Source: Gimibacter soli (GTDB lineage Bacteria > Pseudomonadota > Alphaproteobacteria > Sphingomonadales > Kordiimonadaceae). Taken from it: 64,000 bases of DNA. The notes beneath the pieces are model-generated. The model was not told where the DNA came from. It was given only the letters and a program-made list of their open reading frames with translations, and made no database searches. How positions within the stretch are numbered: the first letter of the stretch is position 1; the number at the start of each line of letters is the position of its first letter. The DNA lies in NCBI RefSeq assembly GCF_028463845.1, contig NZ_CP116805.1, positions 2,356,001 to 2,420,000 on the forward strand, written 5' to 3'. Of this stretch, positions 24,468 through 32,750 are shown in pieces. Both the position numbers and the translations under genes were made by a program.

Positions 24468-25349
24468 ATGGGGCACAAGAACACACTGTGGGGCGTGAAG
24501 AAGGAACGGCTGTTCCAGGGTTTCAAATATCTGGTTTACAGCTTCATTCTGGTGAACTTCTTCTACTTCCTGCGGGAAGACTATCTGGCCTCGACCCACA
24601 CCTACCGGGACGGCTTCAACTGGACACAGCTGGCTGAAGCCTTCTCGCAGTCGACCGACACCCTCGCCTGGTGGATCCTCCTGATGCTTTTCGAGCTTCA
24701 GACATGGACCCTGAATGACGAGAAGCTGGACCGGATAAAGGGCATGATCAGCGCTGTGGGCGCTGTTGCCTATGGCTTCATCATCATCGCGTTCCTTGGA
24801 TACGTGGAACGCATGCTGATGACCTACGGTTTCTCGGCCTCCAGCTTCACCGATGCCTGCTCGGCTGTCGGTCAGGTCCTGTCGGTCGCGATGGATATGG
24901 ATGACTATATCGACCTGACCGCCGCCAACTGCGCCTCGTTCGAAGGAACGCGCTGGTTTGTGAACGAAACGGTTGGCATGATGGCAAACGATGAGGTGCT
25001 GACCCGCATGCACCGGCTGTCGGCTACGGATGTCCTGAATGCAGGCGCGTGGCTTCTCATCGTTGTGGTGCTGGAAGTGGATGTCTGGCTGACGCTGAAA
25101 CGCGAACTGACAGACTTTTTCTACCGCATCAATACCGCCGTGAAGATGGTCCTTTACGGCACCCTCATCGTCTGCTGCCTTTACTGGGCCGGCATGGGGG
25201 ATCTGGTCGGCTTCTGGGATGCTTTCGTCTGGATTGTCGCCTTCTTCCTGATCGAACTGAACCTGTTCAAATGGCAGGAAGAGGAAGAGGCAGACATGGA
25301 ACGTGAAGCCATGGAAGACGCGATCGCCAAGACCGGTGACAGTTTCTAG
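24468..25349 (+). CDS. Unknown multi-pass membrane protein in the amine operon
   Basis: 293 aa. About six hydrophobic segments: near 21-35 (YLVYSFILVNFFYFL), 67-80 (WWILLMLFEL), 95-115 (AVGAVAYGFIIIAFLGYV), 190-208 (AWLLIVVVLEVDVWL), 223-242 and 246-265. A non-membrane stretch at about 120-180 contains two to three Cys (D-A-C-S-A-V and A-A-N-C-A-S-F). The C-terminal tail is very acidic (EEEEADMEREAMEDA). I do not recognise the family. It sits 61 bp after puuB and 18 bp before puuD, so it is almost certainly expressed with them; a transport, sensing or redox role in amine catabolism is only a guess. Confidence 0.75.
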   Translation: MGHKNTLWGVKKERLFQGFKYLVYSFILVNFFYFLREDYLASTHTYRDGFNWTQLAEAFSQSTDTLAWWILLMLFELQTWTLNDEKLDRIKGMISAVGAVAYGFIIIAFLGYVERMLMTYGFSASSFTDACSAVGQVLSVAMDMDDYIDLTAANCASFEGTRWFVNETVGMMANDEVLTRMHRLSATDVLNAGAWLLIVVVLEVDVWLTLKRELTDFFYRINTAVKMVLYGTLIVCCLYWAGMGDLVGFWDAFVWIVAFFLIELNLFKWQEEEEADMEREAMEDAIAKTGDSF

Positions 25350-25367
25350 AAGCACTCGAGGACGAAA

Positions 25368-26129
25368 ATGACATCGAAACCCGTCGTCGCCATCGTATGC
25401 GATACCTCGAAATCGGGGCCGCATATCTATCATTCGGTCGGCGACAAATATATCCAGGCGCTGCGCCGCTGCGCTGACGTCACGCCTGTACTGATCCCGT
25501 CGCTTGATGTGCCGGTGCCAGCGGAGGAGATTTTCTCCTTCGCAGACGGCCTGCTGGCCACTGGTGGCTACAGCAATATCCAGCGCCACTATTATGGCGA
25601 TGCACCAGCCCCCGAGGGCGAGAATGAAGACCCGCACCGCGACAAGAACACCCTGCCCCTGATCCGGCAGGCGATTGCCATGGGCATCCCGATGCTCGGC
25701 ATCTGCCGCGGCTTGCAGGAACTGAATGTCACGATGGGCGGCACGCTGTACCCGCGCCTCCATGAAATCGACGGTCGCTTCGACCACCGCGAGGACAAGG
25801 ACGCCCCGGTCGATGTGCAATATGGCCCCGCCCACAGCGTGAGCGTACGCGAAGGCGGCCTGTTGCATACCATCACCGGCGCTGACGAATTCATGGTCAA
25901 TACGGTGCATGGCCAGGGCATCCGTGATCTGGCGCCCGGCCTTGTTGTCGAGGCACTTGCCGATGATGACACGATCGAAGCCGTTTCCATCGAGAATGCC
26001 AAGGCATTTGCGCTGGCAGTCCAGTGGCATCCTGAGTGGAAAGCCTGGGAAAACGACCAGTCGACAAGAATTTTCCGCGCGTTCGGCGATGCCGTTCGCG
26101 CCCATAGCAAGTCCCGAGTGGGCAAATAA
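25368..26129 (+). CDS. puuD: Gamma-glutamyl-GABA hydrolase-like class I glutamine amidotransferase
   Basis: 253 aa of the peptidase C26 family. The nucleophile is C113 in L-G-I-C-R-G-L-Q-E-L-N, with H221 and E223 in Q-W-H-P-E-W completing the triad. PuuD hydrolyses gamma-glutamyl-GABA to glutamate and GABA at the end of the glutamylated putrescine pathway in the cytoplasm. A GAGGA ribosome-binding site precedes the ATG. It lies between the unknown membrane protein and puuA copy 2. Confidence 0.92.
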   Translation: MTSKPVVAIVCDTSKSGPHIYHSVGDKYIQALRRCADVTPVLIPSLDVPVPAEEIFSFADGLLATGGYSNIQRHYYGDAPAPEGENEDPHRDKNTLPLIRQAIAMGIPMLGICRGLQELNVTMGGTLYPRLHEIDGRFDHREDKDAPVDVQYGPAHSVSVREGGLLHTITGADEFMVNTVHGQGIRDLAPGLVVEALADDDTIEAVSIENAKAFALAVQWHPEWKAWENDQSTRIFRAFGDAVRAHSKSRVGK

Positions 26130-26148
26130 CCTGAAGAGAAAGGACAGG

Positions 26149-26163
26149 GCCCGGCAACCGGGC
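26149..26163 (+). promoter_or_regulatory. Intercistronic hairpin before puuA copy 2
   Basis: GCCCGG (26149-26154), loop CAA, CCGGGC (26158-26163), ending 16 bp before the puuA ATG. It uses the same stem sequence as the hairpin pair at 24432-24449 in this operon, so the two may share an RNA-level role; chance in GC-rich DNA is possible. Confidence 0.35.
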
Positions 26164-26179
26164 ACTGCAAAGGTGTTTC

Positions 26180-27541
26180 ATGTACGACCCGAAGCGTATT
26201 GAAGAGCTGGACAACTGGCTCAAGAGCGAGGGCATCGACGATATCGAGTGCATGGTGGCGGATCTCGCCGGCATTGCACGGGGCAAGGCCATGCCGCGCA
26301 CGAAGTTCATTGAAGGACTGAAAAAGCGAGACATGAAGATGCCGGAAACGCTCTTCGGCCTCACCATTCACGGCGACTATGCCCTCAATGATTATCTCAG
26401 GGAAACCGAGCAGGATGTGATCCTGCTGCCGGACCTTGAAACCATCTGCAAGACGCCTTGGCAGTCGGAACCGACCGCCGGGGTGATCTGCGATTGTGTC
26501 TATGAAAACGGTCAGGCCGTTGAGTTCTCGCCGCGCCAGATCCTGCGCCGCGTGCTGGATCTCTACCGCAACGAAGGCTGGCAGCCGATTGTGGCGCCGG
26601 AGTTCGAGTTTTACCTGATCGACCGGCAGGAAAATGTGGAATCGAACCCGATCCCGCCGCGGGGCCGTTCGGGCCAGCGCGACACGGGCTCGTCGCCTTT
26701 CTCCATCGACAGCCTCGATGAATTCCCGGCCTTCTTTGACGATATCTACGATGCCTGCGAAGCGCAGCGCGTGGAGATCGATACCCTGATCCATGAGGCC
26801 GGCCCGGCCCAGTATGAATTCAACGTGATCCACGGCGATCCGCTGAACGTAGCCGACCAGTCGTTCCTCTTTAAACGGATCGGGCGTCAGGTTGCCATTC
26901 GCCACAATATGTTCTGCACCTTCATGGCGCGCCCCTATCCCGACACGTTCGGTAGCGCCATGCATATCCACCAGTCGGTGCAGGATATCGAAACAGGGCT
27001 CAATATCTTCGCCAGTGCCGACGATACCGACAGCGAACTGTTCCACGCGCATATCGCGGGAATGCAGAAATATCTGCCTGCCGCCATGCCCTTCATCGCG
27101 CCCTATGTGAACAGCTACCGCCGCTTCGGCACCGGTCTTTCGGCACCGACGAACACGCATTGGAGCCGTGAGAACCGCTCGGTCGGCCTGCGCGTGCCCT
27201 CAGGCCCGCGTGAAGCCCGCCGGGTGGAGAACCGCATTGCAGGCTCCGATGTGAACCCCTATCTCGCCATCGCCGCCTCGCTCGCTTGCGGCTACCTTGG
27301 CATGAAGGAAGGCCTGTCGCCCTCGCCGGAGTTCAAAGGCTCGGCTTACGAAGCCCGCGGTCGTGCATTACCGGAACATTATCTTGAAGGCCTGCATAAC
27401 CTTCGTGATTGCAAGCCGCTCGCCAAGGTGCTGGGTGAAGCCTTCGTGAATACCTATATTCAGGCGAAGGAAATGGAATACGAAAGCTTCGGCACTGTGC
27501 TTTCCCCGTGGGAAAACAAGTATCTGCTGCTTTCGGTATGA
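26180..27541 (+). CDS. puuA: Glutamine synthetase-like gamma-glutamylamine ligase (copy 2)
   Basis: 453 aa of glutamine synthetase fold. Motifs: V-A-P-E-F-E-F-Y-L-I-D near 138, F-G-S-A-M-H-I-H-Q-S near 255, N-S-Y-R-R-F near 312 and R-R-V-E-N-R-I-A-G-S-D near 350. The N-terminus (DDIECMVADLAGIARGKAM) is characteristic of PuuA-type proteins. It would ligate glutamate to putrescine or a related amine using ATP. AAGG precedes the ATG. Downstream by 86 bp is the GntR/FCD regulator. It differs considerably from copy 1 at 21397, so the two ligases may serve different amines. Confidence 0.9.
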   Translation: MYDPKRIEELDNWLKSEGIDDIECMVADLAGIARGKAMPRTKFIEGLKKRDMKMPETLFGLTIHGDYALNDYLRETEQDVILLPDLETICKTPWQSEPTAGVICDCVYENGQAVEFSPRQILRRVLDLYRNEGWQPIVAPEFEFYLIDRQENVESNPIPPRGRSGQRDTGSSPFSIDSLDEFPAFFDDIYDACEAQRVEIDTLIHEAGPAQYEFNVIHGDPLNVADQSFLFKRIGRQVAIRHNMFCTFMARPYPDTFGSAMHIHQSVQDIETGLNIFASADDTDSELFHAHIAGMQKYLPAAMPFIAPYVNSYRRFGTGLSAPTNTHWSRENRSVGLRVPSGPREARRVENRIAGSDVNPYLAIAASLACGYLGMKEGLSPSPEFKGSAYEARGRALPEHYLEGLHNLRDCKPLAKVLGEAFVNTYIQAKEMEYESFGTVLSPWENKYLLLSV

Positions 27542-27627
27542 GGTGCGTGGAGCAGGCAAGTGCTTGCGCCACATCACAAAATACCCCACCCTGTGCGAGA
27601 CAGGACAAGCTTTGACCGGCGTGGAGC

Positions 27628-28389
27628 ATGAATGACGTGACCGAAAAGGCCACACTGCGGTTCGATCAACTGACCCGTGAAGACGGGGAAACCGCCCAGG
27701 AGTGGGTGTACCGGGCACTCCGTTTTGCCGTGATGGCGGGTCAGGTGTGGCCTGGCCTCGCCCTGACGATCCGGGGCGTGGCCACACTTCTGGGTGTCAG
27801 CCCCATGCCCGTGCGCGAAGCGCTCAGGCGGCTGACGTCCGAAGGCGCGCTGGAACTGAAATCCAACCGCCGGATCGAAGTGCCAACCATGACACCGGCA
27901 CGGCTCGCCGAGCTTCTGGAACTGAGGATCGTTCTTGAGACCCACGCCGCCGTCCGCGCTCTTCCTTATGTGGATGAAGCCCGCCTTGCCGAGCTCAAGC
28001 GGCTGGACCATGAGCAGGATCTGGCATTCGAGCATTATGACGCCGAAGCCATCATCCTTGGCAACCTGCGTTTCCACCGCATGCTTTATACTGCGCACCC
28101 CCACCCGGTGACGATGCCCATGATCGAGCGCGTTTGGCTGCAGATGGGCCCGTTGCACCGGTTGGCGCTCGCACATCTGGAGCGCACCTATGTCGTCGAC
28201 AGGCATGTCGAGATCATGCAGGCCATCGAAGAACGCAATCCCTTCGGGCTCAAATTCGCGCTCGAGGCGGACATCCGCGAAGGTGCGGGCTATGTGACGC
28301 AGACCGAGCTTCTGGAACAGTATGCACGCGGCGAAGCCCCGCTCAACCTGCCGCAGCAGGATTTCATCCGCACCCTTGGCCGGCACTGA
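27628..28389 (+). CDS. GntR family transcriptional regulator, FCD (FadR) subfamily
   Basis: 253 aa. An N-terminal winged helix (about 25-90) contains TIRGVATLLGVSPMPVREALRRL, the diagnostic GntR recognition helix. A helical FCD domain follows with E-L-R-I-V-L-E-T-H-A-A, FHRMLYTA and the conserved metal/ligand His positions in HPHPV. FCD regulators usually sense organic acids or amino-acid derivatives and repress nearby catabolic genes. As last gene of the plus-strand amine operon it is the obvious candidate to bind the TGTGATCACA palindromes at 22892 and 23037. A GGAG ribosome-binding site precedes the ATG. Confidence 0.92.
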   Translation: MNDVTEKATLRFDQLTREDGETAQEWVYRALRFAVMAGQVWPGLALTIRGVATLLGVSPMPVREALRRLTSEGALELKSNRRIEVPTMTPARLAELLELRIVLETHAAVRALPYVDEARLAELKRLDHEQDLAFEHYDAEAIILGNLRFHRMLYTAHPHPVTMPMIERVWLQMGPLHRLALAHLERTYVVDRHVEIMQAIEERNPFGLKFALEADIREGAGYVTQTELLEQYARGEAPLNLPQQDFIRTLGRH

Positions 28390-28421
28390 AACACGACCAG
28401 ATCACCCGTTCCGGTTTAGGT

Positions 28422-28450
28422 TTGTTTCAAGCGACTGCGAATGCTATAGT
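28422..28450 (+). promoter_or_regulatory. Candidate sigma70 promoter of the histidine kinase gene
   Basis: TTGTTT (28422-28427), 17-bp spacer, TATAGT (28445-28450), 50 bp before the kinase start. The -35 match is modest, the -10 is good. Confidence 0.4.
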
Positions 28451-28499
28451 TATGATTGTGTGAAGATTTTTCCAACGCTTCATGGTTGCAGGGGGTCCG

Positions 28500-29618
28500 A
28501 TGGACAATGCCGGAAACCTGTTGCATTTTGCCCTTCTGCCCCTCCTTCTGAGCGGCATTCTTCCAGCGTACCTGATTGTCAAGCATCGCCGGCACGGCAG
28601 CAATGATCCGGGCTTCCCTTGGCTTGTGACCGGCAGCCTGCTCCTCTGCCTGTATGCCCTGCTGCACTATCTGCACGAAACCGGATTGGTGCCGCACACC
28701 CATACCCTGCCCGTCGGCATCACGATCGAGAACGACGATATTGCGATCACTGTGGCTGTCCTTGCCAGCCTCGGCTTCCTGCGCGGCTTTGCCGTATGGC
28801 TGCCGGCAGTCCAGTCGCTGAGCGAGGAAATCGCCTACCGCCAGATGGTGGAGGACGAACTGCAAGCGCTGACGATGGAGCTTTCAGACACCGCCGTCCG
28901 CGCCGAAGAAGCCATGCAGTCGAAAGCCGAATTTCTCTCGGCCATGAGCCATGAGGTACGCACCCCGCTCAATGCCGTCATCGGCTACGCCCAGATGCTG
29001 CAGCAAGGCTATTTCGGGCAAATTGAGGGGACCAAGAACCGCGAATATGTCAGCCTTATCATCGAAGGCGCCACCCAGCTTCTGGGCACCCTTACCGACA
29101 TCCTTGAACTGTCGAAGCTTGAATCAGGCCGGTTTGAACCCCGCAATGAAGAAGTCGACATGGTGAAGCTGGTGGAAAGCAGTGTCGCGTTCCTGCATCC
29201 GATGCTGAACGAGAGCGAGCATTATCTGAGCCTGCAGCTCGAAGACGGCTCGCTATGGACCGATCCGCGCCTCTTGCGCCTGATCCTCATCCATCTTGTC
29301 TCAAACGCCGCCAAATTCACGCCGCGCGGCGGGCGCCTGCTTTTGGAGGGACATCCGACCAACGATAGCTACCTGATCCGTATCACGGATACGGGCATTG
29401 GCATGACATCTGAAGAAATGGCCCGCGCACTGGAGCCCTTCACGCAGCTGCAGATGCAATATGCGCGGGGCTACAAGGGGGCCGGGCTGGGCTTGCCGCT
29501 CGTGCAGCGCTACGCCCGTATCCTCGGGGCCGAATTCACTTTGCAGTCGCGCAAGGGCGTGGGAACAGTCGCGCAAATCGAGGTTCCTTTCACTGCCCAG
29601 TCAAAGCGGGCTGCCTGA
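28500..29618 (+). CDS. Membrane sensor histidine kinase
   Basis: 372 aa from the ATG at 28500, which has GGGGG 5 bp upstream; an ATG at 28482 would add six residues. Three hydrophobic segments (about 6-27, 41-60, 81-101) form a membrane part with little periplasmic sequence. Then comes a short coiled linker, the HisKA box with H151 in S-H-E-V-R-T-P-L-N, an N-box near L-V-S-N-A-A-K-F, G1 D-T-G-I-G-M and G2 G-A-G-L-G-L-P-L-V. All catalytic motifs are intact. No response regulator is adjacent. Its architecture is close to that of the interrupted kinase at 43615. Confidence 0.9.
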   Translation: MDNAGNLLHFALLPLLLSGILPAYLIVKHRRHGSNDPGFPWLVTGSLLLCLYALLHYLHETGLVPHTHTLPVGITIENDDIAITVAVLASLGFLRGFAVWLPAVQSLSEEIAYRQMVEDELQALTMELSDTAVRAEEAMQSKAEFLSAMSHEVRTPLNAVIGYAQMLQQGYFGQIEGTKNREYVSLIIEGATQLLGTLTDILELSKLESGRFEPRNEEVDMVKLVESSVAFLHPMLNESEHYLSLQLEDGSLWTDPRLLRLILIHLVSNAAKFTPRGGRLLLEGHPTNDSYLIRITDTGIGMTSEEMARALEPFTQLQMQYARGYKGAGLGLPLVQRYARILGAEFTLQSRKGVGTVAQIEVPFTAQSKRAA

Positions 29619-29630
29619 GGAACGCCCAAC

Positions 29631-29660
29631 AAAAAAGCCCGCCGGAAAGGCAGGCTTTTT
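29631..29660. terminator. Bidirectional terminator between the kinase and the tRNA-Glu pair
   Basis: AAAAAAGCCCGCC - GGAAA - GGCAGGCTTTTT, a stem with one mismatch flanked by A-run and T-run. It can end the kinase transcript (plus) and the tRNA transcript (minus). Confidence 0.85.
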
Positions 29661-29663
29661 GAG

Positions 29664-29739
29664 TGGTGATCCCTACGGGACTCGAACCCGTGTTTTCGCC
29701 GTGAAAGGGCGACGTCCTAGACCGCTAGACGAAGGGACC
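29664..29739 (-). tRNA. tRNA-Glu (UUC), copy 2 of a tandem pair
   Basis: 76 nt including an encoded CCA (29664-29666). The acceptor pairs GGTCCCT with AGGGATC (one G-U pair), the anticodon arm reads CGCCCTTTCACGGCG with anticodon TTC, and the T-loop is GGGTTCGAGTCCC. The sequence matches bacterial tRNA-Glu throughout. Identical to the copy 26 bp upstream. Confidence 0.97.
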
Positions 29740-29765
29740 GTCTATATTTCGCGCGCATCTGCAAG

Positions 29766-29841
29766 TGGTGATCCCTACGGGACTCGAACCCGTGTTTTCG
29801 CCGTGAAAGGGCGACGTCCTAGACCGCTAGACGAAGGGACC
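29766..29841 (-). tRNA. tRNA-Glu (UUC), copy 1 of a tandem pair
   Basis: 76 nt with encoded CCA, identical in all positions to the copy at 29664-29739. Anticodon TTC. It lies just downstream of a good sigma70 promoter, so both copies are probably made from one transcript. Confidence 0.97.
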
Positions 29842-29868
29842 ACGATCATTTGCTGTGACGCGGGGGCC

Positions 29869-29897
29869 TAGATACTCACCCCACTCTGATCGGTCAA
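29869..29897 (-). promoter_or_regulatory. Sigma70-type promoter of the tRNA-Glu pair
   Basis: On the minus strand: TTGACC (29897-29892), exactly 17 bp, TATCTA (29874-29869). It ends 27 bp before the first tRNA base and starts 16 bp after the recJ stop codon. Confidence 0.75.
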
Positions 29898-29913
29898 CAT
29901 CTTTTTAAAAAAT

Positions 29914-31764
29914 TCAGTGCGCGCCGCCGGAGGCCTCGGCGATTGCCACGTCGTCCAGCATGATTTCCGCCTTGGCCGTGCCGGACCAGGTATCGATTTT
30001 CAGCTTGCCGGCGATATGGAATTGGCGGCCGACACCGGTGAGGATCAATTGCCCCATCGGCTCGTCCGCCACGCGGAAGGCCATCGCCTTGATCGAGCCG
30101 CCATCGCGCCCCTTGAAGATGGCCCGGACGTGCGTCTCGCCCACCCGGTCGGCCTTCACAAGCGCCACAGGGCCAATGGCGAAGCGCGGTGCCGGATTAC
30201 CGGTCCCGAAGGGGCCGACGGCCTCGATCCGCTCGATCAGTTCTGGCGTGGCGCCCGATAGCGCCACGACGCCATCGATCTTCAGCGCCTTCGCTGCCTC
30301 AGCGGCTGTCACATGCGGGCGCAGGAGGCCCGTCAGGAAGCCCTGCAGCTCATCCAGCCGTTGCGGCGCCACGCTGAGGCCTGCGGCCATCGCATGGCCG
30401 CCGCCTTTGAGGATGATGCCAGCCTGTGCGGCCTCGATCACCGCAGCCCCAAGGTCCACACCGGGGATGGAACGCCCCGATCCTTTTGCCTCACCCGCCT
30501 CCACTGCGAATACAAGCGCAGGGACGCCGTAGCGGTCCTTCAGGCGGCTGGCGACGATGCCGATGACCCCGGCGTGCCAGCCCTCGCCCGCAGCGAATAC
30601 AAGCCCGTCTGGTGTGCCGCCAGCGCCCAGAAGGCCTTCCACCTGATCGATGGCGGCTTCCAGTACCTCGGCCTCGATGGCGCGGCGTTCTTCGTTATAA
30701 CGGTCCAGTTCCTCGGCGATACGGCGCGCTTCCACCGGGTCATCTGTGGTCAGGAGACGGGCACCAAGCGAGGATTGCCCTACCCGGCCGCCCGCATTCA
30801 CACGGGGGCCAAGGATGAAGCCGGCGTGATAGGTACCGGGTGCTTCGGACACGCGCCCGACATCGGCAAGGGCCGCAAGCCCCGCCGTGCGGCGCTGTGC
30901 CATCACCTTCAGTCCCTGCGCCACCAGCGCGCGGTTCACACCGGTCAGCGGCACCACGTCACACACGGTGCCCAGCGCCACGATATCAAGAAGCGCCATC
31001 AGGTCGGGCTCCCGCCCGCCGCTGGCAAAATATCCACCGGCCCTGAGCGCACGATTGAGCGCGACGACAAGCATGAAGGTAACGCCAACCGCCGCCAGCT
31101 GGCCAAGGCCGCTGTCATCGTCCAGCCGGTTCGGGTTCACCACCGCCACCGCTTCGGGCAAGGTCGGCTCTGCCTTGTGGTGATCCACCACAATGACCTC
31201 AAGCCCCAGCCGTTTCGCGTGGGCGAGCGGTTCGTAGCTGAGCGTGCCGCAATCAACCGTGATGACAAGATCGATGCCCTCGCGCCGCAGCGTTTCCATC
31301 GCTGGTGCATTGGGGCCGTAGCCTTCGCTCATCCGGTCCGGAATATAGATGCGAAGCGGGACACCGATGGTCGCCAGATAGCGATGCAGGAGCGCCGAGG
31401 ATGTTGCCCCGTCCACATCATAGTCGCCGAACACGGCGATGCGCTCGCCAGCCTGAATAGCACGCGCAAGCCGCGCTACCGCCTTGTCCATATCCATGAT
31501 GGTGGAGGGGTCTGGCAGGCTGTCACGAAGCGACGGATTGAGAAAGCTTTCAACTTCGTCCGGGTCCACACCGCGCCCGGCAAGCATTTCGCCAACCACG
31601 AGCGGCAAGCTGTGGCGTTCGGCGATCATGGCGCCCATGCGCTTCGATGCACTGCGGGCGATCCAGGCCCGGCCAGAAATGGACTGGCGGACGCCGAGGA
31701 CAGCGTCCGCCATGTCAATCGATTGGGAAGTCTGGCTCACGCCCTGCCCCTCCGCCGCACTCAC
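29914..31764 (-). CDS. recJ: Single-stranded-DNA-specific exonuclease RecJ
   Basis: 616 aa. DHH-family motifs: V-F-G-D-Y-D-V-D-G-A near 111-120 (motif I), D-C-G near 171, V-D-H-H-K near 193-197 (DHH), and the DHHA1 glycine-rich motif G-G-G-H-A-M-A-A-G near 455. A C-terminal OB-like part follows. RecJ degrades ssDNA 5' to 3' in recombination and mismatch repair. The GTG start at 31764 overlaps the glpX stop as GTGA, so translation is coupled. It ends the alaC-hom-glpX-recJ unit. Confidence 0.96.
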   Translation of the reverse strand: MSAAEGQGVSQTSQSIDMADAVLGVRQSISGRAWIARSASKRMGAMIAERHSLPLVVGEMLAGRGVDPDEVESFLNPSLRDSLPDPSTIMDMDKAVARLARAIQAGERIAVFGDYDVDGATSSALLHRYLATIGVPLRIYIPDRMSEGYGPNAPAMETLRREGIDLVITVDCGTLSYEPLAHAKRLGLEVIVVDHHKAEPTLPEAVAVVNPNRLDDDSGLGQLAAVGVTFMLVVALNRALRAGGYFASGGREPDLMALLDIVALGTVCDVVPLTGVNRALVAQGLKVMAQRRTAGLAALADVGRVSEAPGTYHAGFILGPRVNAGGRVGQSSLGARLLTTDDPVEARRIAEELDRYNEERRAIEAEVLEAAIDQVEGLLGAGGTPDGLVFAAGEGWHAGVIGIVASRLKDRYGVPALVFAVEAGEAKGSGRSIPGVDLGAAVIEAAQAGIILKGGGHAMAAGLSVAPQRLDELQGFLTGLLRPHVTAAEAAKALKIDGVVALSGATPELIERIEAVGPFGTGNPAPRFAIGPVALVKADRVGETHVRAIFKGRDGGSIKAMAFRVADEPMGQLILTGVGRQFHIAGKLKIDTWSGTAKAEIMLDDVAIAEASGGAH

Positions 31765-32711
31765 GCGACGTGTTGTGCCTTCACACGGCGCACCGTTTTG
31801 CTCTTCGAGCGCATCACGATCGTTTCCGTGGTGATGTAGCCATCCACCGAACGGTGCACGCCTTCGAGGAGCGAACCGTCGGTCACGCCGGTCGCGGCGA
31901 AGATCACATCGCCCGAGGCCATGTCTTCCATATTATATTTGCGGTCGAGGTCGGTGATGCCCCATTTGCGGGCACGGGCGCGCTCGTCGTCGTTGCGGAA
32001 CAGGAGCCGGCCTTGCATCTGGCCGCCGATGCAGCGCAGGGCTGCGGCCGCCAGCACGCCTTCAGGCGCACCGCCTGCCCCCATATACATGTCCACACCA
32101 CCCGAGCGATCGGTGGTGTTGATCACGCCTGCCACGTCGCCGTCGCCAATCAGCTTCACGCCGCAGCCGATCTCGCGCAGTTCCTTAATGAGCTGGCTGT
32201 GGCGCGGACGATCCAGCACGCAGACCATCATCTCGGTGACTTTCTTGCCGCGCGCTTCAGCAACTGCCGTCACATTCTCGGAAACCGACTTGTCGAGGTC
32301 GATGATGCCTTCAGGCAGCCCGCCCCCCACTGCGATCTTGTCCATATAGACGTCCGGCGCATTCAGGAGACCGCCTTCTTCTGCAACCGCAATCACGGCC
32401 AGCGCATTCTGCTGTGCACGGGCGCAGATGGTGGTGCCTTCCAGCGGATCAAGCGCGATATCAACGCGCGGGCCGCCGGTGCCGACCTTTTCACCGATAT
32501 AGAGCATCGGCGCTTCGTCGCGCTCGCCCTCACCAATCACGATAACGCCGTCCAGCGGCATTTCATTTAGGACGGTGCGCATGGCCTCAACCGCCGCGGC
32601 GTCTGCCGCTTTCTCGTCGCCCCGGCCATTGAGGGCACTGGCGGCGATGGCAGCGGCTTCGGTGACACGCACCATTTCAAGGACGAGCGTACGGCTGAGG
32701 TCTTTAGACAT
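31761..32711 (-). CDS. glpX: Class II fructose-1,6-bisphosphatase GlpX
   Basis: 316 aa, typical GlpX length. Metal-binding segments I-G-E-G-E-R-D-E-A-P-M-L-Y near 57-70, D-I-A-L-D-P-L-E-G-T near 83-92 and A-A-G-A-P-E-G-V-like A-G-G-A-P-E-G-V-L near 208 are present. The enzyme removes the 1-phosphate of fructose-1,6-bisphosphate in gluconeogenesis. The order hom-glpX-recJ is a recurring alphaproteobacterial cluster. Its TGA overlaps the recJ GTG. Confidence 0.96.
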   Translation of the reverse strand: MSKDLSRTLVLEMVRVTEAAAIAASALNGRGDEKAADAAAVEAMRTVLNEMPLDGVIVIGEGERDEAPMLYIGEKVGTGGPRVDIALDPLEGTTICARAQQNALAVIAVAEEGGLLNAPDVYMDKIAVGGGLPEGIIDLDKSVSENVTAVAEARGKKVTEMMVCVLDRPRHSQLIKELREIGCGVKLIGDGDVAGVINTTDRSGGVDMYMGAGGAPEGVLAAAALRCIGGQMQGRLLFRNDDERARARKWGITDLDRKYNMEDMASGDVIFAATGVTDGSLLEGVHRSVDGYITTETIVMRSKSKTVRRVKAQHVA

Positions 32712-32750
32712 TGGGGTTCCCCTACATTGGTTCTATGGTCGAGGTATGGT

